Shown here: one piece after another, positions 49,722 to 57,199 of the stretch
How the letters are laid out: every line of letters starts with the position of its first letter
How positions within the stretch are numbered: position 1 is the first letter of the stretch
Source of the DNA: DATKXU01 sp035528905
Lineage (GTDB): Bacteria > Armatimonadota > UBA5829 > DTJY01
Direction: 5' to 3'
Length of the DNA: 64,000 nt
Assembly: GCA_035528905.1 (NCBI GenBank)
Contig: DATKXU010000052.1
Location: 1-64,000 of the forward strand
The notes under the pieces: model-generated
The model's input: the letters and a program-made list of their open reading frames with translations, nothing else
Told to the model about the DNA's origin: nothing
The model's database searches: none
Position numbers and translations under genes: made by a program

Positions 49722-50756
49722 ATGGCGCTGCAAGTGGGCATAGTCGGCGCGGGAAGAGCGGGTTGTCGCCGGGCAAGTCGGCTCGAAGCCTACCCGGATG
49801 TCACCATCGCAGCCGTAGCAGACCCAAATCGGCCGGCCCGAGACGCCTTCGCCAGGAGATTCGGCGTAAAGCTCGCAGTAAGCGACCATCGCAGGCTGGC
49901 CGCGGACAAGCGGATAGATGTCGCCTACATATGCTCACCACCTGTCACTCACAGCACAATAGCTGTTGATTCGCTGAGGTCAGGGAAGCATGTGATTTGC
50001 GAGCAGCCGATGGCCGTCACCATGAAGCAGGCGGAAGAGATGACGACAGCGGCGGAGAATACAAACCGGCGCCTGTTCGTAGCCCTGCCCCAAAGGTACG
50101 ACCCGGCGAACCAGGAGGCGGCGCGGATTATTGACGCGGGCGAAATCGGCTATCCCTTCCTCGTACTGGCAAGCTTTCTGCGAAACGAGTTCGACCGCCT
50201 GAATGACTGGCATGACTGGATGGGCACCTGGGAAGTAGGCGGAGGCGGCATTCTCATGCAGTCGGGTTCGGAGGCTGTTGATCTGCTCCAGAACTTTGTT
50301 GGGGAAGTCGGAGCTGTCGGCGCGGTCTGCACTCGCTTCGCCATACAACCTCTGGCCAAGGCAGAGGATTCGTGCATGTTGGGAATCGAGTTCGTTGAGG
50401 ACGCTGCAGCCGAGCTTACACTTACCGGCGCGGCTCGGTACAGCACATGGCCCGACGAATACACGGGTTCGGCAATGCGCGTAGAGGTCTACGGCCTGGA
50501 CGGCAGCGTCCAGATCACCAGCTCCCAGCCAAGGCTGACTGTGATAACCAAACGCACCAGACGGAGGGTGACTGCCGACTCGGAGATCAAGACAGACCTG
50601 CCGACCGACATGGACCGCGACTTTCTGGACTGCATTCTTGAGGACAAGGAGCCGCTGGTCAGCCTGGACGACGCCATGCATGCCCTCAGGGTTATCCTCG
50701 CTGCGTACAAGGCCTCGCAGATGAAACGCCGCGTCGAGACGCTTGAGGAGCTTTGA
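49722..50756 (+). CDS. Gfo/Idh/MocA family oxidoreductase
   Basis: 344 residues from ATG 49722 with a GGGAG site. N-terminal Rossmann domain (QVGIVGAGRAGCRRASRLEA, 4-23), the family EKP motif replaced by CEQPMAVTMKQAEEM, and a C-terminal alpha/beta domain (GGGGILMQSGSEAVDLLQNFVGE). The family oxidises or reduces sugars with NAD(P). The usual catalytic Lys-His region is seen as Q-P and GSEAVD; substrate unknown. It lies before the second nucleotidyltransferase gene. Confidence 0.9.
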   Translation: MALQVGIVGAGRAGCRRASRLEAYPDVTIAAVADPNRPARDAFARRFGVKLAVSDHRRLAADKRIDVAYICSPPVTHSTIAVDSLRSGKHVICEQPMAVTMKQAEEMTTAAENTNRRLFVALPQRYDPANQEAARIIDAGEIGYPFLVLASFLRNEFDRLNDWHDWMGTWEVGGGGILMQSGSEAVDLLQNFVGEVGAVGAVCTRFAIQPLAKAEDSCMLGIEFVEDAAAELTLTGAARYSTWPDEYTGSAMRVEVYGLDGSVQITSSQPRLTVITKRTRRRVTADSEIKTDLPTDMDRDFLDCILEDKEPLVSLDDAMHALRVILAAYKASQMKRRVETLEEL

Positions 50757-50794
50757 CACAGCGCCCACCAGACCGATCACGCGCCGCGAACTGC

Positions 50795-50823
50795 TTGCCG
50801 GCCCGGCCGCAGGGTGTTACAAT
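50795..50823 (+). promoter_or_regulatory. Promoter of the second nucleotidyltransferase gene
   Basis: TTGCCG (50795-50800), a 17-base spacer, TACAAT (50818-50823). Start near 50830, about 43 bases before the ATG at 50873. Confidence 0.65.
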
Positions 50824-50872
50824 ACGGAAGTGGCTTTTGGAGACAAGATACCGCAGACCATAGACCGCGTGT

Positions 50873-51724
50873 ATGAAAAAGCCTTCCCAGTCTACGGTCT
50901 CCGGTCTACTGTCTACCGTCTCTCTCACCTACTCAGGGGGCCGTGCTGCTTTGTCGCTGAGATCACTTCATGCTGCCAGCTTCCAGGCCGTCATCCTGGC
51001 GGCCGGCAAGGGAACCAGGATGGAATCGGGCCGCCCGGGCAGACCGAAGGTGCTGCTGCTGCTCTGCGGTCGTCCAATACTGGGCCGTGTCCTTGACGTA
51101 CTTGCCGAAGCGGGCATCACATATCCGGTCGTCGTCGTTGGCAGGCACGGCGAGAAACCGATCAAGGAGGCGCTGGGCAGCGCGTGCCGATATGCGCTTC
51201 AGAAGGAGCAGCTCGGATCGGGGCACGCCGTCATGTGCGCGCAAGTCTCCGCTGGACGCTCGAAGAACATCCTGGTGATCTGTGGAGACAGCCCGCTGTT
51301 CAAGGCGGCAACAATCCGTTCGCTGATGGAGGCCCACATCCGCGAGCATGCCACTATAACGCTGACCTCGGCTGTTCTCGAAGACCCGAGCGGCTATGGC
51401 CGGATCCTGCGTGACCCTGCGGGCAGTGTCTCTGGAATCGTAGAGGAGAAGCTCGCCACTGATCAGCAGAAAGCCGTCAAGGAGGTAAACGGAGGCTGCT
51501 ACGCCTTTGAGGCCGACTGGCTCTGGGACAACATTCAGTCAATGCGGAGGAATGAGGCCGGGGAGTATTGCCTGACGGAAATGGTGGACATAGCGGTTGC
51601 GCAGGACAGGAAGGTAATCACGGTGCCTGCGGAGCTGGAGGAGATTGCCGGCGTCAACACGCCCTCGCAGCTCCGGGAGGCGGAGGCGATATTTGAGAGA
51701 CGAGGCGACAGGGAGACGGGGTGA
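50873..51724 (+). CDS. GlmU-like nucleotidyltransferase, single domain
   Basis: 283 residues from ATG 50873. The first about 25 residues (KKPSQSTVSGLLSTVSLTY) are encoded by a TCTACGGTCTCCGG-type spacer repeat; the enzyme proper begins around FQAVILAAGKGTRMESG. The domain is complete (CGDSPLF, GYGRILRDPAG, NGGCYAFEADWLWD, GEYCLTEMVDIAV) and similar to the N-terminal half of GlmU, but the beta-helix acetyltransferase half is absent. It could make UDP-GlcNAc or another NDP-sugar from sugar-1-phosphate. The full GlmU is at 20898. Confidence 0.85.
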   Translation: MKKPSQSTVSGLLSTVSLTYSGGRAALSLRSLHAASFQAVILAAGKGTRMESGRPGRPKVLLLLCGRPILGRVLDVLAEAGITYPVVVVGRHGEKPIKEALGSACRYALQKEQLGSGHAVMCAQVSAGRSKNILVICGDSPLFKAATIRSLMEAHIREHATITLTSAVLEDPSGYGRILRDPAGSVSGIVEEKLATDQQKAVKEVNGGCYAFEADWLWDNIQSMRRNEAGEYCLTEMVDIAVAQDRKVITVPAELEEIAGVNTPSQLREAEAIFERRGDRETG

Positions 51725-51789
51725 CGGGGAGACAAGGCGCGGAGGTGTTGGGTGTCAGGTGTTGGGGGAGAAAATGTCGAACGCCCAAC

Positions 51790-51832
51790 TTCCAACCCCA
51801 ACCATTACTCGTTACTCCTCACTCGTCACTCA
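51790..51832. repeat. CTCGTTACTCC tract
   Basis: CCATTACTCGTTACTCCTCACTCGTCACTC-type repeats occupy the spacer between two converging genes. It belongs to the family of CCATTACTCC/GAGTAGGA tracts at gene ends. Confidence 0.45.
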
Positions 51833-52561
51833 TTCCGCCTTGCCTGCGCGCAGGTCGGCCAGATAGGCTCGCGCCCGTGCGATGCGCTCGGATGTTACCG
51901 GGTGGGTGCGAAATATCTGCTCGAACTCCGAGGGTTCGTGGCCCTGCATCTGCAGCAGTTTGTCGAAGAACCCTATCAACCCTTCGGGATCGTGGCTCTT
52001 GGAGCGGAACATGTACTTGATGCCGAGCCTGTCGGCCTCGTACTCGTGCTTTCGGCTCCAGCGAAGGAGCGATATGTCTGCGAATATGCCGGCGATCTGG
52101 CGGACGTCTCCTTTCGTCAAGGTCCCTATCAGAATAGCCGCATAGGTCTGCCGGCCGATCATGTCGGCGTGATGTCTGGCCGCGACGTGGCCGATTTCGT
52201 GCGCAATCACCCCCGCGAGTTCATTCCTATTGCCTTTGGTGGCATCTATAAGGCCCCTGTGAACGTAAATCCACCCTCCCGGCAGAGATATAGCATTGAC
52301 TTCCTTGAGGTCCAGAATCTTGAACTTGTACTGGATGTCCTGCCGATCCGAATACGCAGCGAGGTTCTGCCCGATTTGGGTGACGAGCTGGTTGAGCTGC
52401 GGATCCTTGTTTACCGGATATTGATGCTCTATTTGCTGAGAGGCTTCACGGCCGATTTCGACTTCCTGGCTCGTGCTGACGAGGCTCTTCGGTTTGCATC
52501 CTGCGAGGAGCGAGCATCCGAGGAAAAGTATCAGGGCTATTGCACAGCGGCGTTTCCGCAT
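51830..52561 (-). CDS. M48 family metalloprotease lipoprotein
   Basis: 243 residues with a lipobox (LLAGC, Cys22), so it should be anchored outside the cytoplasmic or outer membrane. Zinc site HEIGHVAARH (about 120-129), third ligand EYEADRLG. NAISLPGGWIYVHRGLI is the M48 substrate strand. The family degrades misfolded envelope proteins (LoiP/BepA type). It lies five bases after a small coiled-coil gene (52567-52914), so they may work together. Confidence 0.93.
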   Translation of the reverse strand: MRKRRCAIALILFLGCSLLAGCKPKSLVSTSQEVEIGREASQQIEHQYPVNKDPQLNQLVTQIGQNLAAYSDRQDIQYKFKILDLKEVNAISLPGGWIYVHRGLIDATKGNRNELAGVIAHEIGHVAARHHADMIGRQTYAAILIGTLTKGDVRQIAGIFADISLLRWSRKHEYEADRLGIKYMFRSKSHDPEGLIGFFDKLLQMQGHEPSEFEQIFRTHPVTSERIARARAYLADLRAGKAE

Positions 52562-52566
52562 CGAAT

Positions 52567-52914
52567 TCAGCCTCCTTCAACCTTGTTCGGCTTCTTGGCC
52601 GGATTCTGGCCCAGACGCTCGACCGCCGCACGTGTGTCGCGCAGCGTGCATTGGAGCGCCTTCAGGGTCTCCGTGAACGCAGAGCCGGCATGCCGACCTG
52701 CCTGCTGCAAGGATTGGAGGCTCTTTTCGAGCTCCTTCCTGGCGTGGTCGAAGTCGCCCTTGAGGACATGCTCCTTCGCCCGGTCGGCTCTGAGCGCAGC
52801 AACCTCTACCTGGAGCGCCGCAACTTGCTTTCGCAGCACGGAAACCTGCCAGGCTTTGTAGCCAACCAGCGCCAGAAGAACGAGCACGAGCAGCGCAGGA
52901 ATCAGACGCCGCAT
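52567..52914 (-). CDS. Small membrane-anchored coiled-coil protein
   Basis: 115 residues: one membrane helix (about 4-20, IPALLVLVLLALVGYKAW), then a charged coiled coil (VSVLRKQVAALQVEVAALRADRAKE) and an amphipathic helix region (HARKELEKSLQSLQQAGRHAG). A short tail KKPNKVEGG. No family is recognised. It precedes the M48 protease by five bases, so a shared envelope role is inferred. Confidence 0.65.
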   Translation of the reverse strand: MRRLIPALLVLVLLALVGYKAWQVSVLRKQVAALQVEVAALRADRAKEHVLKGDFDHARKELEKSLQSLQQAGRHAGSAFTETLKALQCTLRDTRAAVERLGQNPAKKPNKVEGG

Positions 52915-53123
52915 AGTCCCACCTCACGAAGAACGATCGAGGGCAGGGACACCGTCTGCGGCGCGGCCTTATGAGCCTCCGCCCCCTATTTACCCCTGCC
53001 CATCACTTGCAAAACCGCTCGGAGTCACGGAGGAATTATATCATCAGCCGACCAGCTTGTAAACCAGCAGGCGGACATGCGCGACCGGCGCCGTGTGACG
53101 CTCGAGCTGCGCCGAGACAGATG

Positions 53124-53152
53124 GTAGGGGCAGGTCTCAGACCTGCCCCTAC
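53124..53152. repeat. GTAGGGGCAGGTCT palindrome, copy 1
   Basis: GTAGGGGCAGGTCT and AGACCTGCCCCTAC are perfect inverted repeats with one base between them. A degenerate copy is at 54386-54416, 1.2 kb downstream. Confidence 0.65.
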
Positions 53153-53323
53153 GAATTGACCTACTTGGCCTTCGTGCGCCGGCAGGCTACGTAGTACGCC
53201 ACCATACAGAACCTTCAGGCAGTGCCCATAATTAAACCAGTTTGCGTGCGGCGCCAGCTATCAACAAGCGCTAGCAACTGTCGCGAGCGGCCAGCAGATG
53301 TTCGTTGCGATATGAAGAAGCAC

Positions 53324-53352
53324 TTGACATAGTTGGCGGATGGTGCTACAAT
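53324..53352 (+). promoter_or_regulatory. Promoter of the G5/3D-domain gene
   Basis: Perfect TTGACA (53324-53329), 17-base spacer, TACAAT (53347-53352). Start near 53359-53360, on the ATG of a 33-codon frame, about 180 bases before the TTG of the main gene. Confidence 0.75.
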
Positions 53353-53359
53353 ATCCAGG

Positions 53360-53461
53360 ATGGCAGCCAGGTTAGCAGGCAAGCCCGAGGCCGGAAAGAC
53401 CTGGACCCATCAATCCACAAATGAGTCTGTGCGCCTCAAGGCAGCACGGACCGCGCAATAA
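53360..53461 (+). CDS. Possible leaderless upstream ORF of 33 codons
   Basis: An ATG lies seven bases after the -10 box, on or within two bases of the predicted transcript start, and opens a frame of 33 codons (MAARLAGKPEAGKTWTHQST at its start) that stops with TAA at 53459-53461. A leaderless peptide is possible; no family is known. It would be a regulatory leader peptide or chance. Confidence 0.3.
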   Translation: MAARLAGKPEAGKTWTHQSTNESVRLKAARTAQ

Positions 53462-53539
53462 ATCCACTGATAATCCCCACATACGATGTTTATGCTGCCG
53501 GTGCCATGGGTAACCGGTTTGGCGGAGGGGAGCAGTAGT

Positions 53540-54373
53540 TTGCAATTTGACAAAAGGCTGCAAAGAGCCGGGTTGTTTGTAGTGGCGGGCATCTCATGTA
53601 TGCTCGCATTCGGACCGCACGCAGTTGCGGCCGGAGCCAATGGCAGCTCGGCCGTTACAGTAACTGTCATCGCGGACGGACAGGAATGGGAATGGGTTTC
53701 CAGCCAGCAGACCGTCGGAGGCATCCTGGGGGAAGCCGGCGTGACGCTTGGGGAAAAGGACTACGTATCCCCTAGACCAGAGGCGAAGGTCGCACAAGGG
53801 ATGCGGATTCGGATCACGCGGATAATCCAGAAGATCGTCACGCAGAAAGAGCCGATCAAGTTCAGGACCCTGACAACATTCGATCCCCGCGGCACTACCG
53901 GTCGGAGAGTCATTCAAGAGGGAAAGCCGGGCGAGAAAGAGATCAAGTACCTGGTAACCTACGAAGATGGGAGGAAGACGGGACACAAGGTCCTAGGCGC
54001 CCAAGTAGTAGAGAAGCCGGTGAACCAGATCGTCGCAGTCTCCCCGGTGAGGAGGGCGACTCACCTCGCATCGCGCGCAGGAAAGCGCATACGCTCCCTG
54101 GAAATGGTTGCCACGGCGTACGCGCCATTTGTTTGCGGCGGAAGTAAGAGCGGCAGGACCGCGTGCGGCATGCGCGCGGGCAAAGGAATCGTGGCCGTGG
54201 ACCCACGCGTCATTCCCCTTGGGACAGAGCTGTACGTTGATGGGTATGGCTACTGCCTGGCCGGCGACACCGGCGGCGCGATCAAAGGCAGCCGCATTGA
54301 TTTGGGATTCAACACGTATAGGGAAGCAATTCGCTTTGGCCGCCGCATGGTGAAGGTGTATATTCTGGATTAG
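53540..54373 (+). CDS. G5 and 3D domain cell-wall protein (YabE-like)
   Basis: Start TTG at 53540, seven bases after GGAGGGGAG (the ATG 53486 frame is longer but has no site). 277 residues: signal peptide (about 8-32), a DUF348-like domain (TVTVIADGQEWEWVSSQQTVGGILGEAGVTL), a G5 domain (IIQKIVTQKEPIKFRTLTTFDPRG, PGEKEIKYLVTYEDGRKTG) and a C-terminal 3D domain (MVATAYAPFVCGG, VDPRVIPLGTELYVDGYG, AGDTGGAIKGSRIDLGF). The three conserved Asp of 3D are present. This is the architecture of cell-wall-remodelling proteins such as YabE, and rsmA-ispE follow as in Bacillus. Confidence 0.92.
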   Translation: MQFDKRLQRAGLFVVAGISCMLAFGPHAVAAGANGSSAVTVTVIADGQEWEWVSSQQTVGGILGEAGVTLGEKDYVSPRPEAKVAQGMRIRITRIIQKIVTQKEPIKFRTLTTFDPRGTTGRRVIQEGKPGEKEIKYLVTYEDGRKTGHKVLGAQVVEKPVNQIVAVSPVRRATHLASRAGKRIRSLEMVATAYAPFVCGGSKSGRTACGMRAGKGIVAVDPRVIPLGTELYVDGYGYCLAGDTGGAIKGSRIDLGFNTYREAIRFGRRMVKVYILD

Positions 54374-54385
54374 ACTCATTTGCAT

Positions 54386-54416
54386 GGTAGGGACAGGTCT
54401 CAGACCCGCCCCTACC
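54386..54416. repeat. GTAGGGGCAGGTCT palindrome, copy 2
   Basis: GGTAGGGACAGGTCT and AGACCCGCCCCTACC, an imperfect copy of 53124-53152 lying in the gap just before rsmA. Confidence 0.6.
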
Positions 54417-54427
54417 ACTGGTCCCAT

Positions 54428-55291
54428 ATGGCACGAATTGACCTCACGTCGCCGGTGCAGCTCACGGAGCTGTTCCGGCGGCACAATTTCCGCCCGAAGA
54501 AGCGCTTCGGCCAGAACTTCCTCGTTGACCGAAATGTCCTGAACAAGATCCTCGACGCGGCAGACATCCACGAAGGCGATTCCGTCCTCGAAATAGGCGC
54601 CGGCGCAGGCGTCCTCACGCTGGCCATCGCCGAGCAGGGTGCGAAGGTCGCGGCCGTGGAAGTTGATCGCGGCCTGCTGGCAATCCTCTCAGAGGTTCTG
54701 GCGGACTATCCGAACGCCGCCGTCGTCAACGCCGATTTCCTGGGCCTGAATCTGCCCGAATTCCTACGCGAGCACTTCGGCGAGGCGCAGGTGAAGGTTA
54801 TAGGCAACCTGCCCTACTACATTACCAGCCCCATCATCGCGGAGCTTCTCCAGGCACGCTCGCAGACCGAGCGAATCGTGGTGACAGTCCAGAAGGAAGT
54901 CGCCGACCGGTTGAAGGCATCGCCTGGGACAAAGGATTACAGCTCCATGAGCGTGTTCGTGCAGTATTACTCCGTGCCGGAGATCGTCGCCCATGTGTCG
55001 AAGAACGTCTTCCTGCCGCCGCCCGATGTGTCGAGCGCCGTCATGCGGCTGACGCCGAGAACCAAGCCGCCGGTCGAGGCCCCGAGCGACGAGCTGTTCT
55101 TCGGCGTGGTGCACTGCGCGTTCGGCCAGCGGCGCAAGACCCTCCTCAACAGCCTCTCCGACTGCCCTGCTCTCGGTCTTACGAAGGAGCAAGTCTCGCA
55201 GGTCCTCCACGGCGCAGAGATCGCTCCATCCCGCCGCGCCGAGACCCTCTCGCTCGAGGAATTCGCGCGGATCGCCCGCCAACTCGGTTGA
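54428..55291 (+). CDS. rsmA: 16S rRNA (adenine(1518)-N6/adenine(1519)-N6)-dimethyltransferase
   Basis: RsmA (KsgA) dimethylates two adenines at the 3' end of 16S rRNA. Start ATG at 54428, 287 residues. Motifs: KKRFGQNFLVDRNVLNKI, SAM-binding VLEIGAGAGVLTLAIAEQ, VEVDRGLLAIL, catalytic NLPYYITSPI, and VQKEVADRLKASPGTKDYSSMSVF in parts. The C-terminal rRNA-binding domain (FGQRRKTLLNSL) is intact. The stop codon overlaps the -35 box of the ispE promoter. Confidence 0.96.
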   Translation: MARIDLTSPVQLTELFRRHNFRPKKRFGQNFLVDRNVLNKILDAADIHEGDSVLEIGAGAGVLTLAIAEQGAKVAAVEVDRGLLAILSEVLADYPNAAVVNADFLGLNLPEFLREHFGEAQVKVIGNLPYYITSPIIAELLQARSQTERIVVTVQKEVADRLKASPGTKDYSSMSVFVQYYSVPEIVAHVSKNVFLPPPDVSSAVMRLTPRTKPPVEAPSDELFFGVVHCAFGQRRKTLLNSLSDCPALGLTKEQVSQVLHGAEIAPSRRAETLSLEEFARIARQLG

Positions 55292-55317
55292 CGATGCTTT
55301 CCGCATGAGCGTATAAT
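55288..55317 (+). promoter_or_regulatory. ispE promoter giving a leaderless mRNA
   Basis: TTGACG (55288-55293), 18-base spacer, perfect TATAAT (55312-55317). The GTG start of ispE lies seven bases beyond the -10 box, at the position where transcription should begin, so the message should have no ribosome-binding leader. Confidence 0.75.
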
Positions 55318-55323
55318 ACCCCA

Positions 55324-56364
55324 GTGACTTCCGACAGCCAAGCAATCACGGTGCACTCCTACGCGAAGGTGAATTTGACCCTGGATGTGCTTGGGAAGAG
55401 GCCGGATGGGTTTCATGCCATCGAGAGTGTGATGCAGACGATCAGCCTGCACGACACGGTGACTTTGCGCGTCGGAGATGAGCCTGGAATCCGCGTGGCC
55501 TGCGACATGCCGGGGATTCCCACCGGCGAGGAAAACCTGGCTTATAAGGCGGCATCCCTGTTCTTTGAGGGCCAGGGCATCGCGCCGAGCGTGGACATCC
55601 GAATTGAGAAGCGTATCCCGCCCAAGGCCGGCCTCGGCGGAGGAAGCAGCAACGCGGCGGCCGTACTGAGAGCACTGTCTCGTATGCTGAAACGGGAGGG
55701 CGAAGCTCCCGCTGAGCCGCACGAATGGAAAGAAACCGCTCGGGAGTCCGCCTTCGCCAAGGCTTCGGCGGATCGCACTCCCACTGGCGAACTCATGGAA
55801 CTGGCTGCGAAGGTTGGCTCCGACGTGCCGTTCTTCCTGGTCGGGGGAACGGCGTTCGTCTGCGGCAGAGGCGAGGAGGTACAGCCCCTTCCCGATATCC
55901 CCACATGGTGGCTGGTGATTGTCAAGCCACCGTTTGGCATCTCCACAGCGTGGGCGTACGCGCGCCTGGACGAGATCCGGCCGGTCGCCAGCGAACGAGA
56001 AAGCCACTCCGACCGTATACTAAGGTATATCGAGGCCGCCAGCCCTCACCCAGACCTTCTCCCAAGGGGAGAGGGGGATGGTCTGCAGTCTGCAGTCTGC
56101 AGTCTGCGGTCTCTCCCGGACCTCCTGAGCAACAATCTGGAACTGGCTGCGATCGAGCGGCACCCGGGGATTGGCGAGATAAAGGAGGCACTGCTGAGAG
56201 TCGGCGCACACGGCGCGCTGATGTGCGGGAGCGGCTCGGCCGTATTCGGCCTCTTCGATAGCGAGGTCGAGGCGCATAGGGCTGCGGATATGCTGGACAC
56301 AAAGTATGGGGAGTCATTCTTGGTGCGAACGATCACCCGCGGGGAGGCGCTGGAACTTGACTGA
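55324..56364 (+). CDS. ispE: 4-diphosphocytidyl-2-C-methyl-D-erythritol kinase with two in-frame repeat inserts
   Basis: IspE phosphorylates CDP-ME in the MEP isoprenoid pathway. The 346-residue frame, from GTG 55324, carries the GHMP-kinase motifs: AYAKVNLTLDVLGKRPDGFH in parts, PPKAGLGGGSSNAAAVL, KVGSDVPFFLVGGTAFV and GALMCGSGSAVFGLF. The usual length is about 285. Two stretches with no IspE counterpart explain the excess: residues about 124-154 (REGEAPAEPHEW to SAFAKASADRTP) and about 239-264 (SPHPDLLPRGEGDG to LQSAVCSLRS). Both match spacer repeats of this genome. Catalytic motifs are untouched, so it may still work. Confidence 0.93.
   Translation: MTSDSQAITVHSYAKVNLTLDVLGKRPDGFHAIESVMQTISLHDTVTLRVGDEPGIRVACDMPGIPTGEENLAYKAASLFFEGQGIAPSVDIRIEKRIPPKAGLGGGSSNAAAVLRALSRMLKREGEAPAEPHEWKETARESAFAKASADRTPTGELMELAAKVGSDVPFFLVGGTAFVCGRGEEVQPLPDIPTWWLVIVKPPFGISTAWAYARLDEIRPVASERESHSDRILRYIEAASPHPDLLPRGEGDGLQSAVCSLRSLPDLLSNNLELAAIERHPGIGEIKEALLRVGAHGALMCGSGSAVFGLFDSEVEAHRAADMLDTKYGESFLVRTITRGEALELD
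55693..55785. repeat. Repeat element inserted in ispE, site 1
   Basis: CGGGAGGGCGAAGCTCCCG and GAGCCGCACGAATGG (as in the spacer element at 359-451), then GAGTCCGCC and GGCGGATCGCACTCCC in inverted orientation. The insert keeps the ispE frame and adds about 30 residues between GHMP helix regions. Confidence 0.7.
56036..56118. repeat. Repeat elements inserted in ispE, site 2
   Basis: CCCTCACCCAGACCTTCTCCC and AAGGGGAGAGGG form one palindrome-like element (relative at 59990-60026), followed by a GTCTGCAGTCTGCAGTCTGC tract (relative at 3251-3281). The insert keeps frame and adds about 26 residues. Confidence 0.7.
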
Positions 56365-57136
56365 TTTCCACGCCGTGCTTCCTGCGGTCGTTCTCGCTGG
56401 GGCGCCGGCCGAGCCGGAATGGAAGGCTCGATACTCAGTCGCATACCGGGCGGAGGTTCTCATTGCCGGAAAGGCGATGGCCCAGCACGTGATTGACGCG
56501 CTGAACGCCTCGTCACACGTTGGAGATGTCTGCTTGGTTGGGAATATCCAGTGCGAGGGTGCGAGCAAGATTGTGCCTCCAGTGGGAAGCTTTATGGATA
56601 ATCTCGTCGCCGGCGTAAAAGCGTCCGAAGCCGGTGTGAACGGGCGCATCCTCGTAGCGACATCGGATATCCCGCTGGTGACTCCGGAGGCCGTTGACGA
56701 CTTCATCAGCCGGTGTGTCGCCCTGGATGCCGACTTCTGCTACCCGATCATATCGAAGGAGGCGAGCGAACGGAAGTTCCCGAGCATGCGGCGCACATAC
56801 GGGCGACTGGCTGAGGGCACATTCACCGGCGGGAACATCGTAGTCATGAATGCGCGGTTCCCCATCGAGAATGCTGCGCTCATACGGGAAGTCTTGGACG
56901 CTCGGAAGAGCGTCATGCGACTGGCGCGCGTGATCGGCCTGCGGACTCTCGTGCGCGCGGTGATCGCTCAGACACTCTGGGCCAAGGCCGTGGATCTGGC
57001 TTTTCTCGAAAAGACTGTTGGCCGTATCCTGAACGCGAAGGTGAAAGCTGTTGCGACGTCGTACCCTGAAATAGGCGCTGACGTTGACGACCTGGAGCAG
57101 ATAGCCCTCGTGGAAGCAGCGTTCGGCAAAGGGTGA
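56357..57136 (+). CDS. NTP-transferase-like protein between ispE and dxs
   Basis: 259 residues from a TTG at 56357 that overlaps the ispE stop region. The fold resembles MobA/IspD-type nucleotidyltransferases: PAVVLAGAPAEPEWKARYS, EVLIAGKAMAQHVIDAL, ILVATSDIPLVTPEAVDDFI and GGNIVVMNARF. The usual signature loop (LAAGxGxRM) is degenerate (VLAGAPAEPEW), so activity is uncertain. It is not a typical IspD by motif but lies between two MEP genes. It might serve molybdenum cofactor or an unknown nucleotide step. Confidence 0.7.
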   Translation: MTDFHAVLPAVVLAGAPAEPEWKARYSVAYRAEVLIAGKAMAQHVIDALNASSHVGDVCLVGNIQCEGASKIVPPVGSFMDNLVAGVKASEAGVNGRILVATSDIPLVTPEAVDDFISRCVALDADFCYPIISKEASERKFPSMRRTYGRLAEGTFTGGNIVVMNARFPIENAALIREVLDARKSVMRLARVIGLRTLVRAVIAQTLWAKAVDLAFLEKTVGRILNAKVKAVATSYPEIGADVDDLEQIALVEAAFGKG

Positions 57137-57199
57137 GGATTCGCGAGTAGGAGTGGTTTCCTGGAACCCTCACGCATTACGCTTAGGCGGTGACCTGAA

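Larger units (their letters stand above)
52915..53539. other. Intergenic region with palindrome, promoter and long leader
   Basis: More than 600 bases between the coiled-coil gene and the G5/3D gene. It has the perfect palindrome at 53124-53152, the strong promoter at 53324-53352, and a leader with a 33-codon frame (53360-53461). No tRNA or known riboswitch match was seen by eye. Confidence 0.55.

Noticed and set aside
53360..53539. c-di-AMP (ydaO) riboswitch before the G5/3D gene
   Set aside because: The family would be expected there, but the conserved segments (such as GACAGCTAAC) could not be found, so only an unknown leader is reported.
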